DNA of 42,791 bases from Planctomycetaceae bacterium (GTDB lineage: Bacteria > Planctomycetota > Planctomycetia > Pirellulales > PNKZ01): NCBI GenBank assembly GCA_016793115.1, contig JAEUIN010000375.1:1-42791 (forward strand), read 5' to 3'. The position numbers and the translations under genes were made by a program. Positions 17,319 through 26,089 of the stretch are shown piece by piece (the stretch's first letter is position 1; every line of letters starts with the position of its first letter). A model generated the notes under the pieces. That model was not told the DNA's origin. It did no database searches and saw nothing but the letters and a program-made list of their open reading frames with translations.

Positions 17319-20300
17319 TTAACCGAGATGCAGCACTTCTTTTAGGAAGCGGCCCGTCGCGTTGTCGGCGAGAACGGCGATCTCTTCGGGTGTGCCGACG
17401 GCGGTGATTTGGCCCCCCGCCGCGCCCCCCTCCGGCCCAAGGTCGATGATCCAATCGGCGGTCTTCATGACGTCGAGGTTGTGTTCGATCACGATCACGG
17501 TGTTGCCCAGCTCGACCAAGCGGCCGAGCACCTCAAGCAGGCGGCGCACGTCGTCGAAATGCAAGCCGGTCGTCGGCTCGTCGAGTACGTAGAGTGTGTT
17601 GCCGGTCGCCGTGCGCGCCAACTCGGCGGCGAGTTTGATGCGCTGGGCTTCGCCGCCGGAGAGCGTCGTGCAGTTTTGGCCGAGCGTCACGTAGCCGAGT
17701 CCCACTTCGCGGAGCGACGTGAGCATGCGGTGAATCGACGGAAAGTTCTCGAAGAAATCGGCCGCTTCGTCGATCGGCATGTCGAGCACGTCGGCGATCG
17801 ATTTGTCGCGGTAGCGAACGGCGAGCGTTTGGCGGTTGAATCGCGCCCCGCCGCAGGTTTCGCAGGGTACGTATAAATCGGGCAAAAAGTTCATCTCGAT
17901 CTTCCGCACGCCCTGCCCTTCGCAATCTTCGCAGCGGCCGCCTCCCACGTTGAAGCTGAATCGCCCGACTTTGTAACCCTTCTGCCGCGCTTCGCGCGTC
18001 GTCGCAAAGACTTTGCGGATTTCGTCGAACAAGCCGGTATAGGTCGCGGGATTGCTGCGCGGCGTGCGGCCGATCGGCGATTGATCGATTTCGATCAGCT
18101 TGTCGATCTGTTGCAAACCGGTGAGCTTCTTGAACGGGCCGGGCTTGGGGCCGGCACCGAGCAATTCGCGGCGCACGGCGCGCACAAGCGTCTCATTCAC
18201 CAGCGAACTCTTGCCCGAGCCGCTTACTCCGGTGACGCAGGTCAGCGTGCCGAGCGGAAATCGCGCGGTCACGTCTTTAAGATTGTTGGCCGCGGCCCCC
18301 TCGACGACGATCGCGCGTTTCAAGTTGGCTTTACGACGTGAGGCCGGCACCGGCACGGTCAGCCGGCCGCTCAAATAGCCGCCGGTGAGCGAAGCGGGGT
18401 CGGCGGCGACTTCCGTCGGGGAGCCCAACGCGACGACATGCCCGCCGCGCCGACCGGCGCCGGGGCCCATATCGACCAAGTGGTCGGCCTGTCGCATGAT
18501 GGCGTCGTCGTGTTCGACGACGATGACCGTATTGCCGAGTTGTTGGAGCGCCCGAAGGGCGTCGATAAGTCGCTGATTGTCACGCGGATGCAGACCGATC
18601 GACGGCTCGTCCAAGATGTAGCAGGTGCCGACCAAACCGGTGCCGATTCCGGTCGCCAGACGGATGCGCTGCAACTCGCCGCCGCTCAAAGTATCGGCCG
18701 CACGGGCCAACGTGAGATAGCCGATGCCGACTTGCTGCAAAAACTCAAGCCGCTTCAGAATCTCGGCGACGACCGGGCGGGCGATCAGTTCACGCTCGTC
18801 GGCGAACTTGAGCCCGGCGAAGTACGTTCGCGCATCGGTCACCGTCATGTCGCTGATCGTCTGAATCGTCTCGTTCGCCAACCGCACGGCGCGGGCCTCG
18901 GGTCGCAAGCGGGAGCCTTGGCAAACGGCGCAGGGGATGCTCGTGCGGTAGGGATCGAGTTCGTCGCGGCGGCTTTGAGTCGCGGCGGCGTATTCTTCGT
19001 CGAGCAGAGCCAAAACGCCGACGAACTTCTTGCCGGCCCCATGTAGCAGGTCTTCCAGGTCTTGCGGCTTGAGCGATTTGAGCGGCGTTTTCCACTCGAT
19101 GCCCCGGTCGGCGAGAAACTCCGCCAGGTTCAATCGGTGTCGCTCGATGTCGTCGGCATCGGCCTCGCGCCAGGGGGCGATCGCCCCATCGCCGAGAGCG
19201 AGCGAACGATCGGGGACGACGAGATCGGGATCGAAGCCGCTTCTCGCGCCGAGCCCTTCGCAGGCTTGGCACGCGCCGTACGGACTGTTGAAACTGAACG
19301 TCCGCGGTTCAAGCTCTTCAAAGCTGAGGCGACAGGTCGGACAGGCGTGCAGCGTGCTGAACAGCTCCTCTTTCCAATCCGAAACCTCGACGGGCTTGGT
19401 GGGTTCCGCGCTCGGCCCGGACGCTTTGGAAGCGGCGGCGGGAACCTGTCCGCCGGCCGGCTTCGCCCCGCCGTTCTTGTTGCTGGGTACGATCTTTTGC
19501 GTGCCGTTCGGATGCGAATGGCCGTTCTTACCGTTGCCCGCGGCGCCCGGAGCGGCCGGCGTTTGCACTGCGGCCGGCCCGCTCGCTTTGGCCGAGAGAA
19601 TCGTCAGCACGCCGTTGCCGTGTTTCAGCGACAGTTGCACGCTCTCCGCCAAGCGCGGACGCAAGTTGTCGCGAATGATCAGCCGATCGATGATTGCTTC
19701 GATCGTATGCGTCTTGCGCGGCGCAAGTTCCGGCACTTGGTCGAGCTCGCAGACCATGCCGTCGACGCGGACGCGCACGAAGCCCGCCTTACGAATACTT
19801 TCCAGTGCTTCTTCGTGCTTCCCCTTGCGACCGCGGACCCAGGGCGCCAGCAGTATCACCTTGCTGCCGACCGGCAGGCTCGCCAGGTTATCGATGATTT
19901 GGTCCGGCGTTTGTTTGCGAATCAACTCGCCGCATTGCGGGCAATAGGGATCGCCGACGCGGGCCATCAGCAACCGCAGATAGTCGTGGATCTCGGTGAT
20001 CGTGGCGACCGTGCTGCGCGGGTTCTGCGTGCCGGCGCGCTGGTCGATCGAGATCGTCGGCTGCATGCCTTCGATGAGATCGACGTCGGGGCGCTGCAAC
20101 TGCGTGAGAAACTGCCGCACGTAGACCGAGAGGCTCTCGACGTATTGCCGCTGCCCTTCGGCAAAGAGCGTATCGAACGCCAACGAACTCTTGCCCGAAC
20201 CGCTGGGGCCGGTGATCACCGTGAGCTTGTCGCGGGGCAGGTCGATGTCGACGTTTTGCAGATTATGAACGCGGGCCCCGCGAACGCGGATGTATTCGGT

Positions 20301-20357
20301 GAGTTCGTCGCCGAGAGCGGCGGCGGTCGTCGGAGTTGGGGCGGCGCGGGAAGCCAT
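17319..20357 (-). CDS. uvrA: UvrABC excinuclease subunit A
   Basis: 1012 aa. Damage-recognition ATPase of nucleotide excision repair, working with UvrB. Both ABC modules are intact: Walker A GPSGSGKSS (about 50-58) and GVSGSGKSS in the second half, signatures LSGGELQRIRLA and LSGGEAQRIKLA. The first zinc module uses C339, C342, C363 and C366; the second is CEDC...CETC. An unusual Ala/Gly/Pro/Asn-rich linker, about residues 258-325, is inserted just before the first zinc module and is absent in typical UvrA, which explains the length above the usual 940-960. Its start faces the fur-like gene across a 323-bp region. No SOS box was recognised. Confidence 0.97.
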   Translation of the reverse strand: MASRAAPTPTTAAALGDELTEYIRVRGARVHNLQNVDIDLPRDKLTVITGPSGSGKSSLAFDTLFAEGQRQYVESLSVYVRQFLTQLQRPDVDLIEGMQPTISIDQRAGTQNPRSTVATITEIHDYLRLLMARVGDPYCPQCGELIRKQTPDQIIDNLASLPVGSKVILLAPWVRGRKGKHEEALESIRKAGFVRVRVDGMVCELDQVPELAPRKTHTIEAIIDRLIIRDNLRPRLAESVQLSLKHGNGVLTILSAKASGPAAVQTPAAPGAAGNGKNGHSHPNGTQKIVPSNKNGGAKPAGGQVPAAASKASGPSAEPTKPVEVSDWKEELFSTLHACPTCRLSFEELEPRTFSFNSPYGACQACEGLGARSGFDPDLVVPDRSLALGDGAIAPWREADADDIERHRLNLAEFLADRGIEWKTPLKSLKPQDLEDLLHGAGKKFVGVLALLDEEYAAATQSRRDELDPYRTSIPCAVCQGSRLRPEARAVRLANETIQTISDMTVTDARTYFAGLKFADERELIARPVVAEILKRLEFLQQVGIGYLTLARAADTLSGGELQRIRLATGIGTGLVGTCYILDEPSIGLHPRDNQRLIDALRALQQLGNTVIVVEHDDAIMRQADHLVDMGPGAGRRGGHVVALGSPTEVAADPASLTGGYLSGRLTVPVPASRRKANLKRAIVVEGAAANNLKDVTARFPLGTLTCVTGVSGSGKSSLVNETLVRAVRRELLGAGPKPGPFKKLTGLQQIDKLIEIDQSPIGRTPRSNPATYTGLFDEIRKVFATTREARQKGYKVGRFSFNVGGGRCEDCEGQGVRKIEMNFLPDLYVPCETCGGARFNRQTLAVRYRDKSIADVLDMPIDEAADFFENFPSIHRMLTSLREVGLGYVTLGQNCTTLSGGEAQRIKLAAELARTATGNTLYVLDEPTTGLHFDDVRRLLEVLGRLVELGNTVIVIEHNLDVMKTADWIIDLGPEGGAAGGQITAVGTPEEIAVLADNATGRFLKEVLHLG

Positions 20358-20680
20358 GGATTTACGAGCGGGGGGCGGCTTGGGACGCGGTCGGAGCAGG
20401 CCTCGCCGGACGATTGTTCGCTCGGAGGCTCTACAGTGAGCCGCGGCGAAGGGTGCTCAATCCGGTAAGTCTAACATCCCCACTTCTCCTTCACAACGCG
20501 GCGAAACGCCCGCCGGCGAGGCGTAAGTCGTTGAAGATCAATTGCTTCAGCCGATGTGGACTCTTGAGCTTGCTCGCCGGTGGAGTTACAATTGCAACAG
20601 TAGTTGCAACATGTGCCCAGACTCTCGCTGTCCTCGCAGCGAAGACAGACCGCACTCTCATCAACCGATCGAATTCACCC
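20358..20680. other. Divergent region uvrA / fur-like gene
   Basis: The 323 bp hold the promoters of uvrA (minus) and the Fur-family gene (plus). The only clear signal is the 18-bp palindrome listed separately. An open frame continues upstream of the fur start in phase, from 20336, but it crosses the operator and lacks a ribosome site, so I read it as non-coding. Confidence 0.55.
20592..20609. promoter_or_regulatory. Candidate Fur-family operator
   Basis: TTGCAAC-AGTA-GTTGCAA is a perfect inverted repeat with 7-bp arms, 72 bp upstream of the fur-like start and in the divergent region with uvrA. Size and symmetry fit Fur/Zur/PerR operators, and the position suggests autoregulation. That the Fur-like protein binds it is inference. 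Confidence 0.6.
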
Positions 20681-21124
20681 ATGGCCAAGAAAAAACGAGG
20701 CGACGAAATCGCCGAATTGAAGGCGATGTTACGGGGCGCCGGCTTGCGCAGCACCTCGGCGCGGCTCGCCGTGTTGCAACAATTACTCGCGACGAAGACG
20801 CCTCTCTCGCACGCCGAACTTGCCAAGGAACTCGTGCCGACCGGCCTCGATCGCGCCACCGTCTATCGCAACCTCATGGACCTGGCCGAGGCCGGCATCG
20901 TGTCGCGGGCTGAGTTGGGCGACCACGTCTGGCGCTACGAAGTGCGCCGCGAAGGACACGAGCACAGCGCCGAGCATCCGCACTTCGTCTGCGTCGATTG
21001 CGGCGAGGTGACGTGCCTCACCGAGACGAGCGTCGACATCACGCCGACGCCCGGTACGAAGAAATCGTCGATCGGCAGCCTGACCGAAGTGCTCTTGAAG
21101 GGGCACTGCGGCAAGTGCAGCTAG
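20681..21124 (+). CDS. Fur-family transcriptional regulator
   Basis: 147 aa. The N-terminal winged helix (LRSTSARLAVLQQLLATKTPLSHAELA, then LDRATVYRNLMDLAEAGIV) is the standard Fur DNA-recognition arrangement. The C-terminal dimer domain has HEHSAEHPHFVCVDCGEVTCL and ends with CGKC; the two CxxC pairs form the structural zinc site. The HEH/HPHF histidines would be the sensing metal site, but whether it senses iron, zinc or peroxide cannot be decided; the palindrome type slightly favours Zur/PerR-like specificity. The start is the ATG of MAKKKRGDEI; longer reading crosses the operator. The gene ends 93 bp before the convergent ThuA-like gene. Confidence 0.92.
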   Translation: MAKKKRGDEIAELKAMLRGAGLRSTSARLAVLQQLLATKTPLSHAELAKELVPTGLDRATVYRNLMDLAEAGIVSRAELGDHVWRYEVRREGHEHSAEHPHFVCVDCGEVTCLTETSVDITPTPGTKKSSIGSLTEVLLKGHCGKCS

Positions 21125-21217
21125 GACGTTCTCCATGTTGCGAGCCGCGGGGGCGGCCCCGGCGTGCGGTCAGCGCGACGACGATTCTAAGACGGCGGGG
21201 ATAAACTCCGCCGCTCG

Positions 21218-22117
21218 CTATTCGAATCGCCCGCCGCGCACGCTCACTTGGTCGGGCTTCGGGAAGTCTTTCGGAATTTCGGTGAGCGTCACCTTCCCGG
21301 TCGCGGCCCACTCGGTGCCGCGCAGGAGCGTCGTGATGAAGCCCACGCAGTGCATTGCTTCCGGGCTGTGCCCCATCGGCGTATGGAAGACGCGGCCCTT
21401 GCCGTACGCCACGGTGAAGATCATCGGCTCGTGCTCGCCGCTGCCGCCCGTGGCCGGATCGGCGTAGGCGGTCGCGAGCACGTCGATCGCTTCCGCCGGT
21501 CCGCGAAGCTTGTCGTAGAGTTCGTCTTGGGCGTGCATCCAAGTCGTCGGCATGCCCGCGGTGATCGGGTGCTCCGCGTTGCGCACGACGACTTGAAACG
21601 GATGCTGCTTGCCGTGGTGGCCGCCGGGTCCGGCCGATTCGTCGCGGACGATCTTCCCGTCGCGGAAGCGCACGTAGGGCCCGCTCTTTTCATTGCGTCC
21701 GCCCCAACCGCCCAGGCCGATCATCCGGTTGTATTCCGGCCAACCGCCGAAGGAGTTGTTCGCGGCGTGGATCACGACGAAGCCGCCGCCGCCGTTTACG
21801 TAGTCGAGCAGCGCCTGCTTCGTTTCGGCCGACCATTCTTCGCCGTTGTAGTTGGAGAGCACGACGTCGTAGGCTTTGAAATCCGGCTTGAAGCCCGCCA
21901 TGTCTTGCCCCTTCGGCGGCGACGTGGCGACGTCGACCGTGAAGCGGCCCGACTGCTCAAGCTCCTTCTTCATCACCGGCGTCGTGCCTTGCCAGTTGTG
22001 ATTGTTCTGGCCGTCGACGATGAGCACCTTGAGCTTCTCGGCGGCGGGCGCGGAGGCGGCGAAGCCGACGACTGCGGCGACGAGCACAAGAGCACGGCAA
22101 AACAAGCGGCGAAGCAT
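21218..22117 (-). CDS. ThuA-like domain protein, secreted
   Basis: 299 aa with a signal peptide (RLFCRALVLVAAVVGFAASAPAAEK, cleaved near AAA-EK). The body is a ThuA-type class I glutamine amidotransferase-like fold: VLIVDGQNNHNW at the first strand, YDVVLSNYNGEEWS, GGGFVVIHAANNSFGGWPEY, GGWGGR, HPITAGMPTTWMHAQDELYD, and AYGKGRVFHTPMGHS. This family includes trehalose-utilisation proteins and many planctomycete secreted sugar-metabolism proteins of unknown reaction. GGAG nine bases before the ATG at 22117 decides the start over 22147. It is 58 bp downstream of the Uma2 gene on the same strand. Confidence 0.9.
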   Translation of the reverse strand: MLRRLFCRALVLVAAVVGFAASAPAAEKLKVLIVDGQNNHNWQGTTPVMKKELEQSGRFTVDVATSPPKGQDMAGFKPDFKAYDVVLSNYNGEEWSAETKQALLDYVNGGGGFVVIHAANNSFGGWPEYNRMIGLGGWGGRNEKSGPYVRFRDGKIVRDESAGPGGHHGKQHPFQVVVRNAEHPITAGMPTTWMHAQDELYDKLRGPAEAIDVLATAYADPATGGSGEHEPMIFTVAYGKGRVFHTPMGHSPEAMHCVGFITTLLRGTEWAATGKVTLTEIPKDFPKPDQVSVRGGRFE

Positions 22118-22175
22118 GGCGAAAAACTCCGGATGCGAGACGGGCAAAGCGTGAGCGAAGCGGCGGCGGCGAAGG

Positions 22176-22838
22176 TTACGGCAGAATGTCTTTCACGGCG
22201 AGCCGGCCGATCGGGCGCCCGTCGAGAACGACCTCGATGGCATCGGCGGCGGCGTAAGTCGCCGTCGATTCATAGCGCGCCGGTTGCTCGCCGACGGCGG
22301 CCGTCGGGTTGCGATAAACCTCAAGACGGCGCTCGTTGAGATCGACGATCCAATACTCGGCGATCGAGGCCGTCGCGTACAGACTATGTTTCGTCGTTCG
22401 ATCGTATTTCAGCGACGAATCGGCCACTTCGACGATCAGAGCGACATCGGCCGGAGCGGGGTGACGCGACGAATAGTCGCGCGTCGTGCCTCTTACCACA
22501 CACCCATCCGGTTGCGGCACACTTTCGTTTTCCGCGATCACTAAGCCATGTTGAGTTCGATAATCGAATCCGGCAGGTAGCAGTTTAGTAAAGACGCGGT
22601 TGAGAAGTTCGACGCAAACGCTGTGCGGAGGACCGATCGGCGACATCATCGTGACCAAGCCCTCGATTAGCTCGACGCGGGGACGTTCGGAAAAAAGCCC
22701 GGCCTCGTCCATGCGGTAGAATTCGTCGACGCTGAACCGATAGAGTTGCGGCGGCGCATCCGCGAACGCCGCGGCCGGCGTCGTCGGAACGACGACCGGA
22801 GCGGTCGCGGGGGACGTCGGCATGTCGGAGAGGCTCAT
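22176..22838 (-). CDS. Uma2 family endonuclease-like protein
   Basis: 220 aa. The Uma2 (DUF820) core is readable: RFSVDEFYRMDEAGLF, RVELIEGLVTMMSPIGPPHS, QPDGCVV, DVALIVEVADSSLKYDRTTKHSLYATASIAEYWIVDLNERRLEVYR. The D...EV...K set (PD in QPD, EVAD, K of TTKHSLY) is the PD-(D/E)XK nuclease core. These proteins are very numerous in planctomycetes and cyanobacteria and their biological role is unknown. AAGGA seven bases before the ATG at 22838 sets the start; a much longer in-frame opening upstream to 23051 overlaps the aldehyde dehydrogenase gene and is rejected. Confidence 0.9.
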   Translation of the reverse strand: MSLSDMPTSPATAPVVVPTTPAAAFADAPPQLYRFSVDEFYRMDEAGLFSERPRVELIEGLVTMMSPIGPPHSVCVELLNRVFTKLLPAGFDYRTQHGLVIAENESVPQPDGCVVRGTTRDYSSRHPAPADVALIVEVADSSLKYDRTTKHSLYATASIAEYWIVDLNERRLEVYRNPTAAVGEQPARYESTATYAAADAIEVVLDGRPIGRLAVKDILP

Positions 22839-22865
22839 GCGTCGTTCCTTAAGGGGTTGCTCACG

Positions 22866-22898
22866 CGTTCGCTCCCGGGCAGTGCCTGGGAGCGAACG
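22866..22898. repeat. Hairpin of 15-bp arms, intergenic palindrome
   Basis: Left arm CGTTCGCTCCCGGGC (22866-22880) pairs with GCCTGGGAGCGAACG (22884-22898) around AGT, with one G-T wobble. It lies between the aldehyde dehydrogenase stop and the Uma2 start. No T-run follows on either strand, so a REP-like repeat or an attenuating hairpin is more likely than a simple terminator. Confidence 0.75.
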
Positions 22899-22912
22899 GC
22901 GTCGTAACAGGC

Positions 22913-24391
22913 TTATCCCAAGCTGACCGTCACGGTTTTCGTCTCCAGGTAGTTGTTGAGCGCCGTTTCGCCGAGTTCGCGGCCGAGGCCCGACGACTTG
23001 AAGCCGCCGAACGGGGCGGCGGCGTCGAACACGTCGTAGCAGTTCACCCACACGGTGCCGGCCCGCAACTTCGCGGCGAGCGTATGCGCCTTTTGCACGT
23101 CGCGCGTCCAGACGGCCGCGGCCAAGCCGTACATCGTGTCGTTGGCGCGGGCCGCGATTTCGTCCAAGTCTTTGAACTTCAAGATCGACATCACCGGGCC
23201 GAAAATCTCCTCCTTGGCGATCGTCATCTTGTCGCTCACGCCGGTGAAGAGCGTCGGCTCCACATAGAAGCCGCGAGCCCCGAACCGATTGCCGCCGCTC
23301 AACAACTGCGCGCCTTCCTTCTTGCCGCTCTCGATGTAGCCCATGATCTTGTCGAACTGTTCCTTGTCGACTTGCGGGCCTTGCTCCGTTTCGGCGTCGA
23401 GCGGGTTGCCGAGCTTGCGGCTCTTATTGATCGACACGATCTGGTCGACGAACTTGTCGTGAATTTTTTCCTGCACGAAGAGCCGGCTGCCGGCGCAGCA
23501 GCATTGGCCTTGGTTGAAGTAGAGCCCGAAGTGCGAGCCGGCGACGGCGGCCGGCAGGTCGCAATCGTCGAACACGATGTTGGGGCTCTTGCCGCCCAGT
23601 TCGAGCGTCACGCGCTTCATCGTCGCCGCGGCGTCGCGCATGATGATCTTGCCCACCTCGGTCGAACCGGTGAAGGCGATCTTGTCGACGTCGGGATGCT
23701 TCACGAGCGCGGCGCCGGCCGTGGGGCCGTAGCCCGGGACGACATTGATCACGCCGTCGGGAATGCCGGCCTTTTGCGCCAGCCGGGCCAGTCGCAAGCA
23801 GGTCAGCGGCGTCTGCTCGGCCGGCTTCATCACGATCGTGCAGCCGGTCGCCAAGGCCGGTCCCCACTTCCAGGCCACCATCAAGATCGGGAAGTTCCAG
23901 GGAATGATTTGGCCGACGACGCCGACCGGTTCGCGCCGCGTGTAGGTGAAGTAGTTGCCGCGGACCGGAATCGTTTGGCCGTGAATCTTGTCGGCGTAGC
24001 CGGCGTAGTAGCGCAGGCAGTCGATGGCGAGCGGCAAGTCGGCGGCGCGGGCGTCGCGAATCGGTTTGCCGTTGTCGAGCGTTTCCAGCGCGGCGAGCTC
24101 TTCCAACTCTTCTTCCATCAGGTCGGCGAGCTTGTTGATCAGCCGGCCGCGGTCGCGGGCATCCATCTTCGACCAGGGGCCGCTCTCAAACGCCTTGCGG
24201 GCCGCTTTCACGGCGGCGTCGATATCGGCCGCGTCTCCTTCGGCCACTTGTGCGATCACTTCTTCCGTGGCCGGGTTGATCGTGTCGAACGTCTTGCCGC
24301 TTTGGGAAGGCGTCCAGCGCCCGCCGATGAAACACTCCGTCTGACGAACTTGGGGCTTCGCGAGCTTCGGCTCTTTCGTAGCGGTGGCCAT
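22913..24391 (-). CDS. NAD(P)-dependent aldehyde dehydrogenase
   Basis: 492 aa, the usual length. The ALDH signatures are intact: PWNFPILM, KPAEQTPLT, FTGSTEVGK, the general-base ELGGKSPNIVF, and the catalytic FNQGQCCCAGSR in which the nucleophile is one of the three adjacent cysteines. EEIFGPV and the C-terminal PFGGFKSSGLGRELG are also present, fitting the class 1/2 (betaine/retinal-type) ALDH group that oxidises a broad set of aldehydes to acids. The start is MATATKEPK at 24391 with GGAG nine bases upstream; the longer frame to 24532 lacks support. It is divergent from the molybdenum hydroxylase operon, about 230 bp away, so a related aldehyde-oxidation role is possible but unproven. Confidence 0.95.
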   Translation of the reverse strand: MATATKEPKLAKPQVRQTECFIGGRWTPSQSGKTFDTINPATEEVIAQVAEGDAADIDAAVKAARKAFESGPWSKMDARDRGRLINKLADLMEEELEELAALETLDNGKPIRDARAADLPLAIDCLRYYAGYADKIHGQTIPVRGNYFTYTRREPVGVVGQIIPWNFPILMVAWKWGPALATGCTIVMKPAEQTPLTCLRLARLAQKAGIPDGVINVVPGYGPTAGAALVKHPDVDKIAFTGSTEVGKIIMRDAAATMKRVTLELGGKSPNIVFDDCDLPAAVAGSHFGLYFNQGQCCCAGSRLFVQEKIHDKFVDQIVSINKSRKLGNPLDAETEQGPQVDKEQFDKIMGYIESGKKEGAQLLSGGNRFGARGFYVEPTLFTGVSDKMTIAKEEIFGPVMSILKFKDLDEIAARANDTMYGLAAAVWTRDVQKAHTLAAKLRAGTVWVNCYDVFDAAAPFGGFKSSGLGRELGETALNNYLETKTVTVSLG

Positions 24392-24622
24392 GACCGGATC
24401 TCCAAACTCGGGGGGCGATGAACGGAAGGGGGCGCGCCGGCGAACGGTCGACACGAGCGACGAGCGCGCAACGGCAAATTTGATTGTATCGCCGCGCCGG
24501 GGGCGGAGCCAACTCGTCGCCCCCTCCGACATGCGTGTCTCAAACTTGACAATGGCCGGCCTCAGTCGTCAAATCACGGCTTTGCCCGCCTCCCTGTTTT
24601 CCTGCCTTGGGAGCCTAACCGC

Positions 24623-25495
24623 TTGAAAGACTTCGAATACGCCGCGGCCCACTCCGTCGATGAGGCCGTGAGCTTGTTGGCCGCCCGCGGCGAGCGGGCC
24701 AAGTTGCTCGCCGGGGGAACCGACATCATCGTGCAGTTGCGAGAACATCTGCGCGAGGCCGACCTCGTGGTCGACGTCAAAAAAATCCCCGAGCTGATGA
24801 AGCTCGACTTCTCGCCCGCCAAGGGACTGATGCTCGGCGCGAGCGTGCCCTGCTATCAGATCTACGAGAACGAGTCGATTCTCAAGCACTACGCAGCCTT
24901 GGCCGATGCGGCCCGGATCATCGGCGGCTGGCAGATTCAGAGCCGCGCGAGCGTCGGGGGGAATCTCTGCAATTCGTCGCCGGCGGCCGATTCGATTCCC
25001 GCGTTGATCGCGCTGGGAGCTACGGCGCACATCGCCGGACCCGACGGCCGCCGCACGGTGCCCGTCGCCGAATTTTGCACCGCGCCGGGTCGTAATCAAC
25101 TGAAGCGCGGCGAATTGCTCGTGGCGCTCGAGTTCGCGGCCCCGAAGCCGAAAGCCGGCAGCCATTATCAGCGGTTCATCCCCCGCAATGAGATGGATAT
25201 CGCCGTCGTCGGCTGCGGCGCGTACGTCGAACTCGATGCGACCGGCAAGACGATCGTCGGCGGACGCATCGCCGTCGGGGCCGTCGCGCCGACGCCGCTC
25301 TATGCCGCCGAAGCGAGCGACTTTCTCAAGGGAAAGCCGGCGACCGAAGACACCTATCGCCAAGCCGGCGAACTGGCCCGCAAGATCGCCAAGCCGATCA
25401 GCGACATGCGCGGGCCGGCCGAATACCGCGTGCACCTAGTCGGCGTGCTCGTCGCACGATCGCTGGCCAAGGCCGCGGAACGGGCGAACTCGTAA
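24623..25495 (+). CDS. Molybdenum hydroxylase FAD-binding subunit (CoxM/XdhB-like)
   Basis: 290 aa. It carries the two FAD-binding segments of the CO dehydrogenase/xanthine dehydrogenase medium subunit: LLAGGTDIIVQL near residue 33 and SVGGNLCNSSPAADSIPALIALGA near residue 113. It passes electrons from the 2Fe-2S subunit to an acceptor. The TTG start at 24623 has GGGAG nine bases upstream. It is first in a three-gene operon (FAD, 2Fe-2S, Mo subunits), the common order for this family. It is divergent from the aldehyde dehydrogenase gene. Confidence 0.93.
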   Translation: MKDFEYAAAHSVDEAVSLLAARGERAKLLAGGTDIIVQLREHLREADLVVDVKKIPELMKLDFSPAKGLMLGASVPCYQIYENESILKHYAALADAARIIGGWQIQSRASVGGNLCNSSPAADSIPALIALGATAHIAGPDGRRTVPVAEFCTAPGRNQLKRGELLVALEFAAPKPKAGSHYQRFIPRNEMDIAVVGCGAYVELDATGKTIVGGRIAVGAVAPTPLYAAEASDFLKGKPATEDTYRQAGELARKIAKPISDMRGPAEYRVHLVGVLVARSLAKAAERANS

Positions 25496-25504
25496 CGTTT
25501 CCCT

Positions 25505-25529
25505 GCACTGGTGGGCAAGCCACCAGTGC
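25505..25529. repeat. Hairpin between FAD- and 2Fe-2S-subunit genes
   Basis: GCACTGGTGG (25505-25514) and CCACCAGTGC (25520-25529) form a perfect 10-bp stem with a five-base loop. It lies 10 bp after the FAD-subunit stop. Similar GGCACTGGTGG palindromes recur in planctomycete spacers; that is from memory and not counted here. It has no T-run, so it more likely modulates mRNA than ends transcription. Confidence 0.7.
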
Positions 25530-25601
25530 CGGCCGGTCATCAATTCAAAATCGACTTGCGAACTCGCCGAAGCTTCCTCGCGAGTAAGGAATAAAAACAC
25601 A

Positions 25602-26078
25602 ATGATTCAACCTATCGCCAAGAAGCACCATGTGACGGCGACCGTAAACGGCGAGCAGACGGAATTCCTCTGCGAGGCCCGCCAGAGCTTGCTCGAAGTG
25701 ATCCGCGACGTGCTGCGACTGACCGGCGCGAAAGAAGGCTGCAACAACGGCAACTGCGGCACGTGCACGGTGCTCGTCGACGGCAAGCCGGTGAACAGTT
25801 GCCTGATGCTGGGCGTCGAAGCCGACGGCTGCGCGATCACCACCGTCGAAGGCTTGGCCGACGACGGCCGATTGCACCCGCTGCAACAATGCTTCCTCGA
25901 AGGAGCGGCCCTGCAATGCGGCATCTGCACGCCGGGCTTCCTCGTGGCCGCGAAAGCGCTGCTCGACAAACATCCGAAGCCGACGGAAGAGCAAGTCCGC
26001 TTCGAACTCTCGAACAACCTCTGCCGCTGCACCGGCTACGACAAAATCGTGAAAGCAGTCATGGCCGCGGCGAAGTAG
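25602..26078 (+). CDS. Molybdenum hydroxylase 2Fe-2S subunit (CoxS/XdhC-like)
   Basis: 158 aa. Two 2Fe-2S clusters are encoded: the plant-type N-terminal set CNNGNCGTCTV...NSC (about residues 47-67) and the C-terminal four-helix set CGICTPGF (about 106) plus NNLCRCTGY (about 139). These carry electrons from the Mo cofactor to FAD. The protein ends in IVKAVMAAAK. The start MIQPIAKKHHV is the first Met; the spacing after the FAD-subunit gene is 106 bp. Between it and the Mo-subunit gene lies a 250-bp spacer with a long imperfect palindrome. Confidence 0.95.
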   Translation: MIQPIAKKHHVTATVNGEQTEFLCEARQSLLEVIRDVLRLTGAKEGCNNGNCGTCTVLVDGKPVNSCLMLGVEADGCAITTVEGLADDGRLHPLQQCFLEGAALQCGICTPGFLVAAKALLDKHPKPTEEQVRFELSNNLCRCTGYDKIVKAVMAAAK

Positions 26079-26089
26079 CTCAAATCATT

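Noticed and set aside
23084..24421. Plus-strand 445-aa frame opposite the aldehyde dehydrogenase
   Set aside because: The aldehyde dehydrogenase motifs are complete on the other strand; this is a shadow frame.
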